Source: Oceanicaulis sp.
GTDB lineage: Bacteria > Pseudomonadota > Alphaproteobacteria > Caulobacterales > Maricaulaceae
Reading direction: 5' to 3'
Length of the DNA: 5,410 nt
Assembly (NCBI GenBank): GCA_007571185.1
Contig: RKRX01000073.1
Span: 1 to 5,410, forward strand
Shown here piece after piece: positions 1 through 5,410 of the stretch; positions within the stretch are counted from its first letter, which is position 1; each line of letters starts with the position of its first letter. Both the position numbers and the translations under genes were made by a program. The notes beneath the pieces were generated by a model. It did no database searches. It was given only the letters and a program-made list of their open reading frames with translations, and was not told the origin of the DNA.

Positions 1-2
1 TG

Positions 3-1400
3 CTGGCGGCCGGCCTTCTAGCGGGTCGCACCTACTGGTATCGCTTCATTTATGGCAACGAGATGTCGTCCACAGGTCAGACTCGCACTCTGCCTGTGGG
101 CGCGGTGGCTAGGTACGCGATCGCCGCCTTTTCTTGCTCGAACTATCCGGCGGGTTTTTTCAACGCCTATCGCGCCGCTGCTGATCGGGGCGATATTGAT
201 CTGGTTGTGCATCTGGGCGATTATATCTATGAATACGGCTCCGGGGGGTATGCTCAGGAAGATGCTGCACGTCTGGGCCGCGTGGTTGATCCCGGCCACG
301 AGCTCGTGACCTACGACGATTACGTCCGGCGCCATGCCCAGTATTCCGCCGATCCTGACCTGATGGCGCTGAAGGCGGCGGCGCCTTGGGTGATGATCTG
401 GGATGATCATGAAATCGCCAATAATTCTCACAGAATTGGTGCGGAAAACCACAATCCCGATCGGGACGAAGGTGAGTGGGTCACACGTCGGAATGCGGCC
501 TTGCGTGCTTATTACGCCTGGTTGCCTGTCCGGGAGACGGGAAACGCCGTGGCCCGCTATGGCGCGCTGGAGATTGGTGATCTGGCGACCCTCATTTTTC
601 TGGAAAGTCGACTTCTGGCTCGCTCTGAAGAGAAGAACTACGACTATTTTCCCGTGCCGCTGGATTCTGATGGCGATGATCCTGAAGTGCGCGCCCGGGT
701 TCGGACCTGGCTTGAAGAGACGGTCGGCGGGGATGACCGCACTCTTCTGGGGGCGGAACAATTCAACTTTGTGAGCGAGGCTCTGGATCAGTCCGTGCGG
801 GCGGACAAGCCTTGGCGAATTTTCGCCAACCAGGTGCGGATGGGTCAGGCGAATTTCCCTGACTATACCAGAGAAACCCCGATCTGGTTACGGTGGGCGA
901 TGTGTATGGCGGGTGGTGAAGTGTGGGATACCGTACAGCGCACCAGGTTCGGCATACCCTTCACACTGGATGCTTGGGATGGTTTTCCGGCCGAGCGTGA
1001 GCGTCTGTTCAACACGGCTCTTGAAGCACATGCCGATTTCATTGTCTTAACCGGTGACAGCCATAATTTCTGGACTGTGGATCTGACCAATGACGCTGGT
1101 GAGCGCGTAGGGGTAGAGTTTGGCGTCACCTCGGTCACCAGCCCGTCCGATTATGAATATGTGAACGCCCCGAGCCTCAATTTCGGCGCCATGACGAAAA
1201 AGGCCAATCCGCATATTCTCCATCACGAGATGTATACGCGCGGTTATGTGTTGCTGACCCTGACCCCGGACGAAGCTCTGGCCGATTTCGTGTCGGTTTC
1301 CACTGTCAAGGACACGCGCTTTGAAACCGGACTGGAATCGCGCTGGCGGGTGGAGCCCGCGCGGGGTGGCGTCACGCCTCGGGTCCAGCGTCTTGCCTAG
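3..1400 (+). CDS. phoD: PhoD-family alkaline phosphatase/phosphodiesterase, 5'-truncated by the window edge
   Basis: Likely a secreted metal-dependent phosphatase/phosphodiesterase that frees phosphate from organic esters. The frame is open from nt 3, and residues before the first ATG (nt 63) already fit the PhoD N-terminal domain end (WYRF...STGQTRT), so ATG 63 is not the start. 465 residues are visible; full PhoD proteins run roughly 520-580, so the missing part should hold a signal peptide (Tat-type in this family) and most of the N-terminal domain. Counting from nt 3, expected metal-site motifs are FSCSNYPAG (Cys45), HLGDYIYEYG (Asp73, Tyr76), WDDHEIANN (133-141) and LTGDSHNFW (Asp352, His354). 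In characterised PhoD the equivalent residues hold iron and calcium. WRIFANQVRMGQ and FGVTSVTSPS are further family blocks. The C-terminus (GYVLLTLTPDEALADF) looks intact and the gene ends in TAG. Family assignment is firm; the exact substrate is unknown. No Pho box can be judged because the promoter is outside. Confidence 0.95.
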   Translation: MAAGLLAGRTYWYRFIYGNEMSSTGQTRTLPVGAVARYAIAAFSCSNYPAGFFNAYRAAADRGDIDLVVHLGDYIYEYGSGGYAQEDAARLGRVVDPGHELVTYDDYVRRHAQYSADPDLMALKAAAPWVMIWDDHEIANNSHRIGAENHNPDRDEGEWVTRRNAALRAYYAWLPVRETGNAVARYGALEIGDLATLIFLESRLLARSEEKNYDYFPVPLDSDGDDPEVRARVRTWLEETVGGDDRTLLGAEQFNFVSEALDQSVRADKPWRIFANQVRMGQANFPDYTRETPIWLRWAMCMAGGEVWDTVQRTRFGIPFTLDAWDGFPAERERLFNTALEAHADFIVLTGDSHNFWTVDLTNDAGERVGVEFGVTSVTSPSDYEYVNAPSLNFGAMTKKANPHILHHEMYTRGYVLLTLTPDEALADFVSVSTVKDTRFETGLESRWRVEPARGGVTPRVQRLA

Positions 1401-1464
1401 CCCCGAATATGTGACACCGGTTGATTTTCGGGTTATCGGAGCCGGAGAGTAGCGGTCCGGCGAG

Positions 1465-1507
1465 ACCGGGACATGAAAGGCGAGCCTTTCTGGCGCTGTG
1501 TCCGGGT
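1465..1507. repeat. Inverted repeat / interrupted hairpin in the phoD-lpdA gap
   Basis: GAAAGGC (1475-1481) and GCCTTTC (1484-1490) are perfect complements separated by only GA, so a 6-7 bp stem with a tight loop can form. Outside it, ACCGGGACA (1465-1473) pairs with TGTCCGGGT (1499-1507) at 8 of 9 positions, with one G-G mismatch. The two stems are separated by 1 nt on the left and 8 nt on the right. No T-run follows, so it does not look like a standard intrinsic terminator. It could be an mRNA stabiliser/processing element, a degenerate repeat-family hairpin, or a protein site. The pairing is seen directly; any role is inference. Confidence 0.5.
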
Positions 1508-1610
1508 TGGGAGTGTGCAACTTTTCAAGCTTGGTGATGAACGTGTCCGAAACGGTCATTTTCAGGCCCCGACTCAAAAAGCGATGGCCCTGTCCTGCGC
1601 GTCTGGTTGA

Positions 1611-1638
1611 TTGACGCGGCAAAGGGTGAGAGTAGGGT
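1611..1638 (+). promoter_or_regulatory. Possible housekeeping sigma promoter for lpdA
   Basis: TTGACGC at 1611-1617 matches the -35 consensus known for Caulobacter-type housekeeping sigma (TTGACGS). TAGGGT at 1633-1638, 16 nt after the hexamer TTGACG, sits at the right distance for a -10 but matches poorly (T, A and final T only). Transcription from here would start near 1645 and give a leader of about 55 nt before the lpdA ATG. The good -35 and the 299-bp gap argue for an independent lpdA promoter; the weak -10 keeps this tentative. Confidence 0.3.
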
Positions 1639-1699
1639 GGGACAGATTTTTCCTTGGTGCGCCGATGTTGGCGCGTGCTGGTGCATGATGGCGGACTTC

Positions 1700-3100
1700 A
1701 TGGCGGATCAATATGATGTGGTGATTATCGGTGCAGGCCCCGGCGGCTATAACTGCGCTATTCGCGCAGGCCAGTTGGGTCTAAAGACGGCGGTTGTGGA
1801 CATGCGTGACAAGCTGGGCGGCGCCTGCCTGAATGTGGGCTGCATCCCCTCCAAGGCGTTGCTGCATGCCTCGGAACGGTATGAAGAGGCGAACAGGGAT
1901 TTCGCCGGTATGGGTGTTGGGATCGGCAAGCTGTCGCTCAATCTCAAAAAGATGATGGCCTGGAAGGACGACGCCGTAGATGGCTTGACCAAGGGCGTAG
2001 CGTTCCTGCTCAGGAAGAACAAAGTGGATTGTTTTGCCGGTAAGGGTCGGATCACCGGTTGCGGCAGGGTGCTTGTCACCAAAAGTCATGGCGGGCAAAC
2101 AGAACTGTCCGCTAGGAATATTGTTATCGCCACTGGGTCGGAATCGGCTCCACTACCGGGCATTGAGATTGATGAGGAACGGATTGTCTCTTCCACAGGT
2201 GCGCTTACGCTGGAGGCTGTGCCCGGGAAGATGGTCGTCATCGGTGCGGGGGTGATAGGCTTGGAGCTGGGTTCGGTCTGGCGCCGTCTGGGTGCGGATG
2301 TAACCGTGGTTGAGTTTCTTGATCGTGTTCTTCCGGGCATGGACGGTGAGGTTTCCAGACAGGCAGGGCGTCTGTTCAAGAAGCAGGGTATGGCTTTCAG
2401 GTTGTCTACAAAGGTAACCGATGTTAAAAAATTCAAAACCAAATTGAAAGTTTCCACTGAACCGGCCGAGGGCGGTGAAGGTGAGGTGCTCGACGCCGAT
2501 GTGGTCCTGGTCTGCATCGGTCGCCGTCCGTACACCGAAGGCTTGGGGCTGGAGGCCATCGGCATCAAGACCGATAAGCGTGGCATGATTATCCACGATC
2601 ACTGGAAAGCTGCTGACGGCGCCTGGGTGATCGGGGACGCCACTTCCGGTCCGATGCTGGCCCACAAGGCTGAAGATGAAGGTGTCGCCGTGGCTGAACT
2701 GATTGCGGGCAAGGCCGGTCATGTGAATGTCGATGTGATCCCGAACGTGGTCTACACCTCCCCCGAGATTGCTTCGGTGGGGCGGACTGAGGAGCAACTC
2801 AAGCAGGCGGGCTGCAAATACAAATCCGGCTCCTTCCCGTTTATGGCCAACTCGCGCGCTCGCACCAATGGTCATACAGACGGATTTGTGAAAATCCTGG
2901 CCGACGCTGAAACTGATGAAATCCTGGGCGCGCATCTGATTGGTCCAAATGCGGGCGAACTGGTGGCGGAACTGGCTGTTGCTATGGAATTTCGCGCGTC
3001 CTCCGAAGATATTGCACGAACCTGTCACGCTCACCCCACTCTGTCCGAAGCGGTCCGACAGGCCGCTATGGGCGTGGAAGACCGGATCATGCAGATGTGA
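1700..3100 (+). CDS. lpdA: Dihydrolipoyl dehydrogenase (E3)
   Basis: Cytoplasmic FAD flavoenzyme that re-oxidises dihydrolipoamide with NAD+ as the E3 subunit of 2-oxoacid dehydrogenase complexes and glycine cleavage. 466 residues, normal for the family. From M1 at 1700: FAD-binding GAGPGG (11-16); redox disulfide in GGACLNVGCIPSK (Cys43, Cys48); NAD-binding GAGVIG (182-187) followed by Glu205 at the end of the next strand, as expected for NAD rather than NADP; second FAD motif VIGDAT with Asp313 and then MLAHKAEDEG; C-terminal interface motif HAHPTLSE with catalytic His445 and Glu450. All key residues are present. Start choice: in-frame ATGs lie at 1685, 1688 and 1700. 1700 gives the usual E3 beginning (MADQYDVVIIG), with only a weak purine stretch (GGCGGA, 1690-1695) as ribosome site. 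No E1 or E2 gene is adjacent downstream, so its partner complex cannot be named from this window. It converges on xerC across 40 bp with no visible terminator hairpin. Confidence 0.97.
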   Translation: MADQYDVVIIGAGPGGYNCAIRAGQLGLKTAVVDMRDKLGGACLNVGCIPSKALLHASERYEEANRDFAGMGVGIGKLSLNLKKMMAWKDDAVDGLTKGVAFLLRKNKVDCFAGKGRITGCGRVLVTKSHGGQTELSARNIVIATGSESAPLPGIEIDEERIVSSTGALTLEAVPGKMVVIGAGVIGLELGSVWRRLGADVTVVEFLDRVLPGMDGEVSRQAGRLFKKQGMAFRLSTKVTDVKKFKTKLKVSTEPAEGGEGEVLDADVVLVCIGRRPYTEGLGLEAIGIKTDKRGMIIHDHWKAADGAWVIGDATSGPMLAHKAEDEGVAVAELIAGKAGHVNVDVIPNVVYTSPEIASVGRTEEQLKQAGCKYKSGSFPFMANSRARTNGHTDGFVKILADAETDEILGAHLIGPNAGELVAELAVAMEFRASSEDIARTCHAHPTLSEAVRQAAMGVEDRIMQM

Positions 3101-3140
3101 ACTTTCAGAGAGATTATTGCCCAGACCAAACTGTCACATG

Positions 3141-4106
3141 CTATCGCGGGGTGCTTCTTGCCTTTGATGTTTTGCGTGCGCGAGGGTGGCAGCCGGCATG
3201 AATCGCCATCAATCCGCTGGCTTCAACATCGGTATAGATCTGGGTGGTGCTTAACGAGGCATGGCCCAGAAGATCCTGGATTGCACGCAGATCGCCGCCA
3301 TTGGCTAGCAGATGGGTGGCGAACGCATGCCGCAAAGCATGGGGAGTGGTTTTGGCGGGTAATCCCAGTCGTGTGCGCAGGGTCTGCATGGCCGCTTGCA
3401 CGGCGCGCGGTTGCAAGGCCCCGCCTCGCCGGGTACGAAACAGGGATGAAGCCGACTCAAGATCAAACGGGCAGGCTTCTACATAGGCGTTGACGGCGTC
3501 TCGCACGACGGGCAACACTGGGACGATGCGGGTCTTGCCGCCCTTGCCGGTGACAAGCAGAACATCGGGTAACCGGCGATCGGCGCCGGTCAACGCCAAG
3601 GCTTCGGAAATCCGCAATCCGCATCCGTAAAGAAGGCTGAGTACAGCTCCATCCCGAGCGCCGATCCAACTGACGGCGCTGGCTTCTCCAGCTTCTCTGA
3701 TCAATGATTTTGCGGCGCTGATGCTCACAGGTCGTAGCCTGCGTGGCGTGGCTTTGGGCGTTTCCACTAGGCCGAGTGCGGTATTGTTTAATCCCCAGCG
3801 GCGCCGGCCATAGGCGTGGAAAGTGCGCACCGCCGACAAGGCGCGCCGAAGTGTGCGAGCGCCAACACCATCGCGACGGCGATCAGCCAGCCAGGCGCGC
3901 CAGTCCGGTCCGGTGAGCTCGGCCAGATCGGCCAGCACGGGGGCGCGGCCAAGATGGGCGGTGAGAAAGGTGATCAACCCTCTAAGGTCGCGGCCATAGG
4001 CGTCGTGCGTGCGTAGGCTCAGGCGCCGCTCGCCTTTCAGGTGACTGAGAAACGCATCAATAGCAGCATCTGCTGGCAGGTCGGCGCTTGTGAGCGGGAG
4101 GGTCAT
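3141..4106 (-). CDS. xerC: Site-specific tyrosine recombinase XerC
   Basis: Cytoplasmic recombinase that, with XerD and under FtsK control, resolves chromosome dimers at dif. 321 residues, near the usual 295-325. The N-terminal SAM-like core-binding domain spans about 10-105 (FLSHLKGERRLS, then HDAYGRDL). The catalytic domain follows from about 125. The full catalytic set is visible: Arg165 in GCGLRISEAL, Lys188 in VTGKGGKTR, His256 and Arg259 in TPHALRHAFATHLL, His282 in LLGHASLSTTQ, and nucleophile Tyr291 in QIYTDV. The Arg-to-Tyr distance of 126 residues is normal. LRAIQDLLGHASLSTTQ favours XerC over XerD (typically LRVVQMLLGHSDISTTQ), and HPRA near the C-terminus is typical of chromosomal Xer proteins rather than phage integrases. 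No att repeats, tRNA or cargo genes are nearby, which supports a housekeeping role. It is divergent from priA and preceded by GGGAAGA four bases before ATG. Whether the organism has a separate XerD is unknown from here. Confidence 0.94.
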   Translation of the reverse strand: MTLPLTSADLPADAAIDAFLSHLKGERRLSLRTHDAYGRDLRGLITFLTAHLGRAPVLADLAELTGPDWRAWLADRRRDGVGARTLRRALSAVRTFHAYGRRRWGLNNTALGLVETPKATPRRLRPVSISAAKSLIREAGEASAVSWIGARDGAVLSLLYGCGLRISEALALTGADRRLPDVLLVTGKGGKTRIVPVLPVVRDAVNAYVEACPFDLESASSLFRTRRGGALQPRAVQAAMQTLRTRLGLPAKTTPHALRHAFATHLLANGGDLRAIQDLLGHASLSTTQIYTDVEASGLMAIHAGCHPRARKTSKARSTPR

Positions 4107-4110
4107 TTCA

Positions 4111-4117
4111 TCTTCCC
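4111..4117 (-). promoter_or_regulatory. Ribosome binding site of xerC
   Basis: On the minus strand GGGAAGA ends four bases before the ATG at 4106-4104. It is a partial, purine-rich Shine-Dalgarno match at slightly short spacing. It supports this ATG, which also gives a normal XerC N-terminus. Confidence 0.45.
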
Positions 4118-4136
4118 ATCCAGGGCGTGATCACCC

Positions 4137-4142
4137 ATTCTA
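4137..4142 (-). promoter_or_regulatory. Possible -10 element for xerC
   Basis: Reading the minus strand, TAGAAT matches TATAAT at five of six positions and also fits the TANAW core of alphaproteobacterial -10 elements. It lies about 30 bp upstream of the xerC ATG. No convincing -35 stands at 15-18 bp; that space is filled by the ATTCAGG tandem repeat. A promoter helped by an activator is possible, as is chance in an AT-richer stretch. Confidence 0.25.
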
Positions 4143-4146
4143 CATT

Positions 4147-4160
4147 ATTCAGGATTCAGG
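4147..4160. repeat. Tandem 7-bp direct repeat (ATTCAGG x2)
   Basis: ATTCAGG occurs twice head to tail without a spacer. The second copy overlaps a GATTC (4153-4157). It sits just upstream, on the xerC side, of the possible minus-strand -10, where an activator or repressor would bind. Seven bases is less than one helical turn, so two copies on one face by the same protein is not the simplest reading. The repeat is certain as sequence; function is unknown. Confidence 0.45.
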
Positions 4161-4263
4161 TTGATCATGACGCATGGTCCTTCTCATCCCACTCGGCTAG
4201 CAGAACAAAACTTGTGAATGTGTTAATCCTGCCGATCTCCGGTTGTGATTGAGTACAATGCAC

Positions 4264-4267
4264 AGGA
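4264..4267 (+). promoter_or_regulatory. Ribosome binding site that favours the GTG start of priA
   Basis: AGGA lies eight bases before GTG 4276, a good Shine-Dalgarno core at good spacing. The alternative ATG 4258 has only GAG (4251-4253) four bases upstream. This is why GTG 4276 is preferred. Confidence 0.5.
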
Positions 4268-4275
4268 ATCAATCA

Positions 4276-5410
4276 GTGAGCTGTGACCCGGCTGTGATCG
4301 CCTTTCCCACCTCTTCCTTGCAGCGTGTGTCCGTGCTGTTTCCCATGCCGTTGCCCGAGCCGTTTGATTATTCGGTTCCCGAAGGAATTTCCCTCAAGCC
4401 AGGCGATCATGTACGTGCGCCGCTGGGTCAGCGCTCGGTGGCGGGCGTAGTCTGGGCAGTGGGCCAAGATGACGGCGCGCGTCCACTCAAGCCCATTGAT
4501 GATGTCATCGGCGGGCCGCCGATAAGCGGCTCTATGCGCCGGTTTGTGGACTGGACGGCGAAATATCTGGTGGAGCCGCCTGGCATTGTCTTGAAAGCGG
4601 TGCTGCGTAGCCCCGGTGCGCTTAAACCTTCGCCGACAGAAACCGTCTACTGTTCCCACGTCTCAACCCTGCCCCGGCTGACGCCGGCGCGCCGTGCAGT
4701 TCTTGACGCAGCGCGGAAAGGTCCGGCCAGTGCGTCGGAACTGGCCCGCCGTGCGTCGGTTTCGGTTTCGGTGGTCAAACGTCTAGCACAGGTTGGCGGG
4801 CTGACAGTTGAAACCCGACCGGTTGATTCCCCATTTAAGGAGCCGGACCCATATGCAGAAGGCGTAGCGCTCAATCAGGCGCAAGCTGAGGCTGTGATCC
4901 GGTTGTGTCAGCTTGTGGCGGCGGGCGGGTTTCAGGCCGTACTGCTGGACGGAGTGACGGGGTCGGGTAAAACCGATGTGTATTTCGAAGCCATCGCCGA
5001 GTTGATGCAACGGGAGCCTGATGCACAGATTCTGGTGTTACTTCCGGAAATCGCCCTGACCCAGTCGGTCACCAGACGCTTCAAGGCTCGCTTCGGCGCA
5101 GAGCCTGCACTCTGGCATTCAGCCATGGCGAACAAAGAGCGCCGCCGGACCTGGCGTGAAGCAGCGTCCGGGCGCGCACGAATCGTGGCGGGGGCGCGAT
5201 CATCCATTTTCCTGCCCTTCGCCCATCTGCGTGCCATTGTGGTGGATGAAGAGCATGACCCCACCTACAAGCAGGATGAAAATCTCACCTACAATGCCCG
5301 AGATCTGGCGGTGGCCCGGGCCAGGCTTCAGGGTGCAATATGCATCCTGGCGAGCGCTACTCCCTCGCTGGAGAGTCTGGTGAATGCTGAGATGGGGCGG
5401 TATGTCCATG
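4276..5410 (+). CDS. priA: Primosomal protein N' (PriA), replication restart helicase, 3'-truncated by the window edge
   Basis: Superfamily 2 3'-5' helicase that recognises stalled forks and D-loops and starts primosome assembly for replication restart. The frame runs to the right edge without a stop: 378 codons of a family usually near 730. From GTG 4276: the 3'-DNA-binding domain begins at about 17 (VLFPMPLPEPFDYSVPEG) and runs to about 110; a winged-helix segment starts near 135 (LTPARRAVLDA, then ASELARRASVS); the Q-motif region LNQAQ is at 199-203; Walker A GVTGSGKT at 226-233 (Lys232); LLPEIALT is the PriA motif Ia region; GARSSIFLPF precedes Walker B DEEH (324-327) and PTYKQ of the aromatic-rich loop; motif III SATPS is at 360-364. 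The zinc-binding module and second helicase lobe lie outside. ATG 4258 would add six residues (MHRNQS) and is the main alternative start; the next upstream in-frame stop is TGA 4246-4248. It diverges from xerC. Identity is firm. Confidence 0.95.
   Translation, partial: MSCDPAVIAFPTSSLQRVSVLFPMPLPEPFDYSVPEGISLKPGDHVRAPLGQRSVAGVVWAVGQDDGARPLKPIDDVIGGPPISGSMRRFVDWTAKYLVEPPGIVLKAVLRSPGALKPSPTETVYCSHVSTLPRLTPARRAVLDAARKGPASASELARRASVSVSVVKRLAQVGGLTVETRPVDSPFKEPDPYAEGVALNQAQAEAVIRLCQLVAAGGFQAVLLDGVTGSGKTDVYFEAIAELMQREPDAQILVLLPEIALTQSVTRRFKARFGAEPALWHSAMANKERRRTWREAASGRARIVAGARSSIFLPFAHLRAIVVDEEHDPTYKQDENLTYNARDLAVARARLQGAICILASATPSLESLVNAEMGRYVH

Larger units (their letters stand above)
1401..1699. 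other. Gene-free stretch between phoD and lpdA
   Basis: 299 bp with no convincing gene. Just after the phoD stop, CCCGAA (1402-1407) can pair with TTCGGG (1427-1432) around a 19-nt loop. With no following T-run this is at best a weak terminator. A stronger inverted repeat lies at 1465-1507 and a possible promoter at 1611-1638 (separate entries). A 25-codon plus-strand frame (1537-1614, ATG to TGA) has no Shine-Dalgarno and is probably chance. The lpdA frame stays open upstream to a TTG at 1607, but residues encoded there do not look like E3. A minus-strand frame running from here into phoD is treated under findings. Confidence 0.7.
4127..4167. repeat. Paired TGATCA palindromes flanking the tandem repeat
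   Basis: GTGATCAC at 4127-4134 is a perfect 8-bp palindrome, and its TGATCA core recurs at 4162-4167. The two centres are 34 bp apart, a little over three helical turns, and enclose the possible xerC -10 and the ATTCAGG pair. This spacing could suit a dimeric regulator binding two operators, but short palindromes occur by chance and no known regulator is recognised. Confidence 0.3.
4107..4275. promoter_or_regulatory. Divergent control region between xerC and priA
   Basis: About 150-170 bp, visibly richer in A/T than the genes, and the only place from which both divergent genes can be transcribed. Besides the possible xerC -10, it holds a 7-bp tandem repeat (4147-4160), two TGATCA palindromes (4128-4133 and 4162-4167), and two GANTC sites (GATTC 4153-4157, GAATC 4266-4270), the recognition sequence of the alphaproteobacterial CcrM methylase. 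TACAAT at 4254-4259 is a good -10-like hexamer on the plus strand but overlaps the upstream ATG candidate of priA and has no clear -35. A promoter region is expected from gene orientation; the individual elements are tentative. Confidence 0.55.

Noticed and set aside
63..1400. Taking ATG 63 as the real start of phoD
   Set aside because: The frame is open back to nt 3 and the 20 residues before it fit the PhoD N-terminal domain end, so the gene starts outside the window.
1402..1432. Intrinsic terminator of phoD from CCCGAA/TTCGGG
   Set aside because: The stem is only 6 bp with a 19-nt loop and no T-run follows; too weak to call as a terminator.
1607..1699. N-terminal extension of lpdA from TTG 1607
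   Set aside because: The extra 31 residues (cysteine- and tryptophan-rich) do not resemble E3 proteins, no ribosome site precedes the TTG, and MADQYDVVIIG at 1700 is the canonical E3 beginning.
2153..3034. Long minus-strand frame of 293 residues inside lpdA
   Set aside because: It lies wholly antisense to a complete and well-recognised lpdA, has no family motifs and reflects the codon bias of the real gene.
3158..3493. Plus-strand frames antisense to xerC (3158-3493, 3816-4016)
   Set aside because: They are shadows of xerC, whose full catalytic set is intact on the minus strand.
3141..4106. Reading the recombinase as a phage or integron integrase marking a genomic island
   Set aside because: Its length, the LLGHASLSTTQ form and the HPRA tail fit chromosomal XerC, and there are no att repeats, tRNA or cargo genes next to it.
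4273..5264. Several minus-strand frames opposite priA
   Set aside because: They are short, mutually overlapping and antisense to continuous PriA coding sequence with Walker A, DEEH and SATPS motifs.
1..5410. CRISPR arrays, tRNA/rRNA genes, insertion sequences, toxin-antitoxin or defence genes
   Set aside because: Reading both strands by eye showed no regularly spaced repeats, no tRNA-like cloverleaf, no transposase motifs and no accessory genes; nearly all of the window is explained by four housekeeping genes.

Overview
The window looks like ordinary chromosomal DNA of an alphaproteobacterium. The protein sequences (an XerC, an E3 lipoamide dehydrogenase, a PriA and a PhoD, all in their alphaproteobacterial-looking forms), the moderately high GC and the divergent xerC/priA pair all fit. 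A marine Caulobacterales/Maricaulales/Hyphomonadaceae-type bacterium is my best guess. That guess rests on remembered family resemblance and was not tested by a search.

Layout. The window opens inside a plus-strand phoD-type alkaline phosphatase/phosphodiesterase gene (3-1400) whose N-terminus lies upstream. A 299-bp gene-free stretch follows (1401-1699), holding a clear inverted repeat and a possible sigma-70 promoter. Next is a complete plus-strand lpdA (1700-3100), the dihydrolipoyl dehydrogenase E3 subunit. It converges, across only 40 bp, on a complete minus-strand xerC tyrosine recombinase gene (3141-4106). xerC and a plus-strand priA diverge from a short control region (4107-4275) containing a 7-bp tandem repeat, two TGATCA palindromes and two GANTC sites. 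priA, the primosomal replication-restart helicase, starts at GTG 4276 or ATG 4258 and is open at the right edge, so only about its first half is visible.

How the genes relate. PhoD would release phosphate outside the cytoplasm. LpdA re-oxidises lipoamide in 2-oxoacid dehydrogenase and glycine cleavage complexes. XerC resolves chromosome dimers and PriA restarts collapsed replication forks, so the divergent pair both serve chromosome maintenance. phoD and lpdA have no obvious functional link to them. There is no sign of mobile elements, CRISPR, phage, defence or secondary-metabolite genes. I found no previously undescribed system. The points worth a second look are small: the intergenic hairpin, an antisense reading frame over the phoD 3' end, the repeats between xerC and priA, and the priA start.
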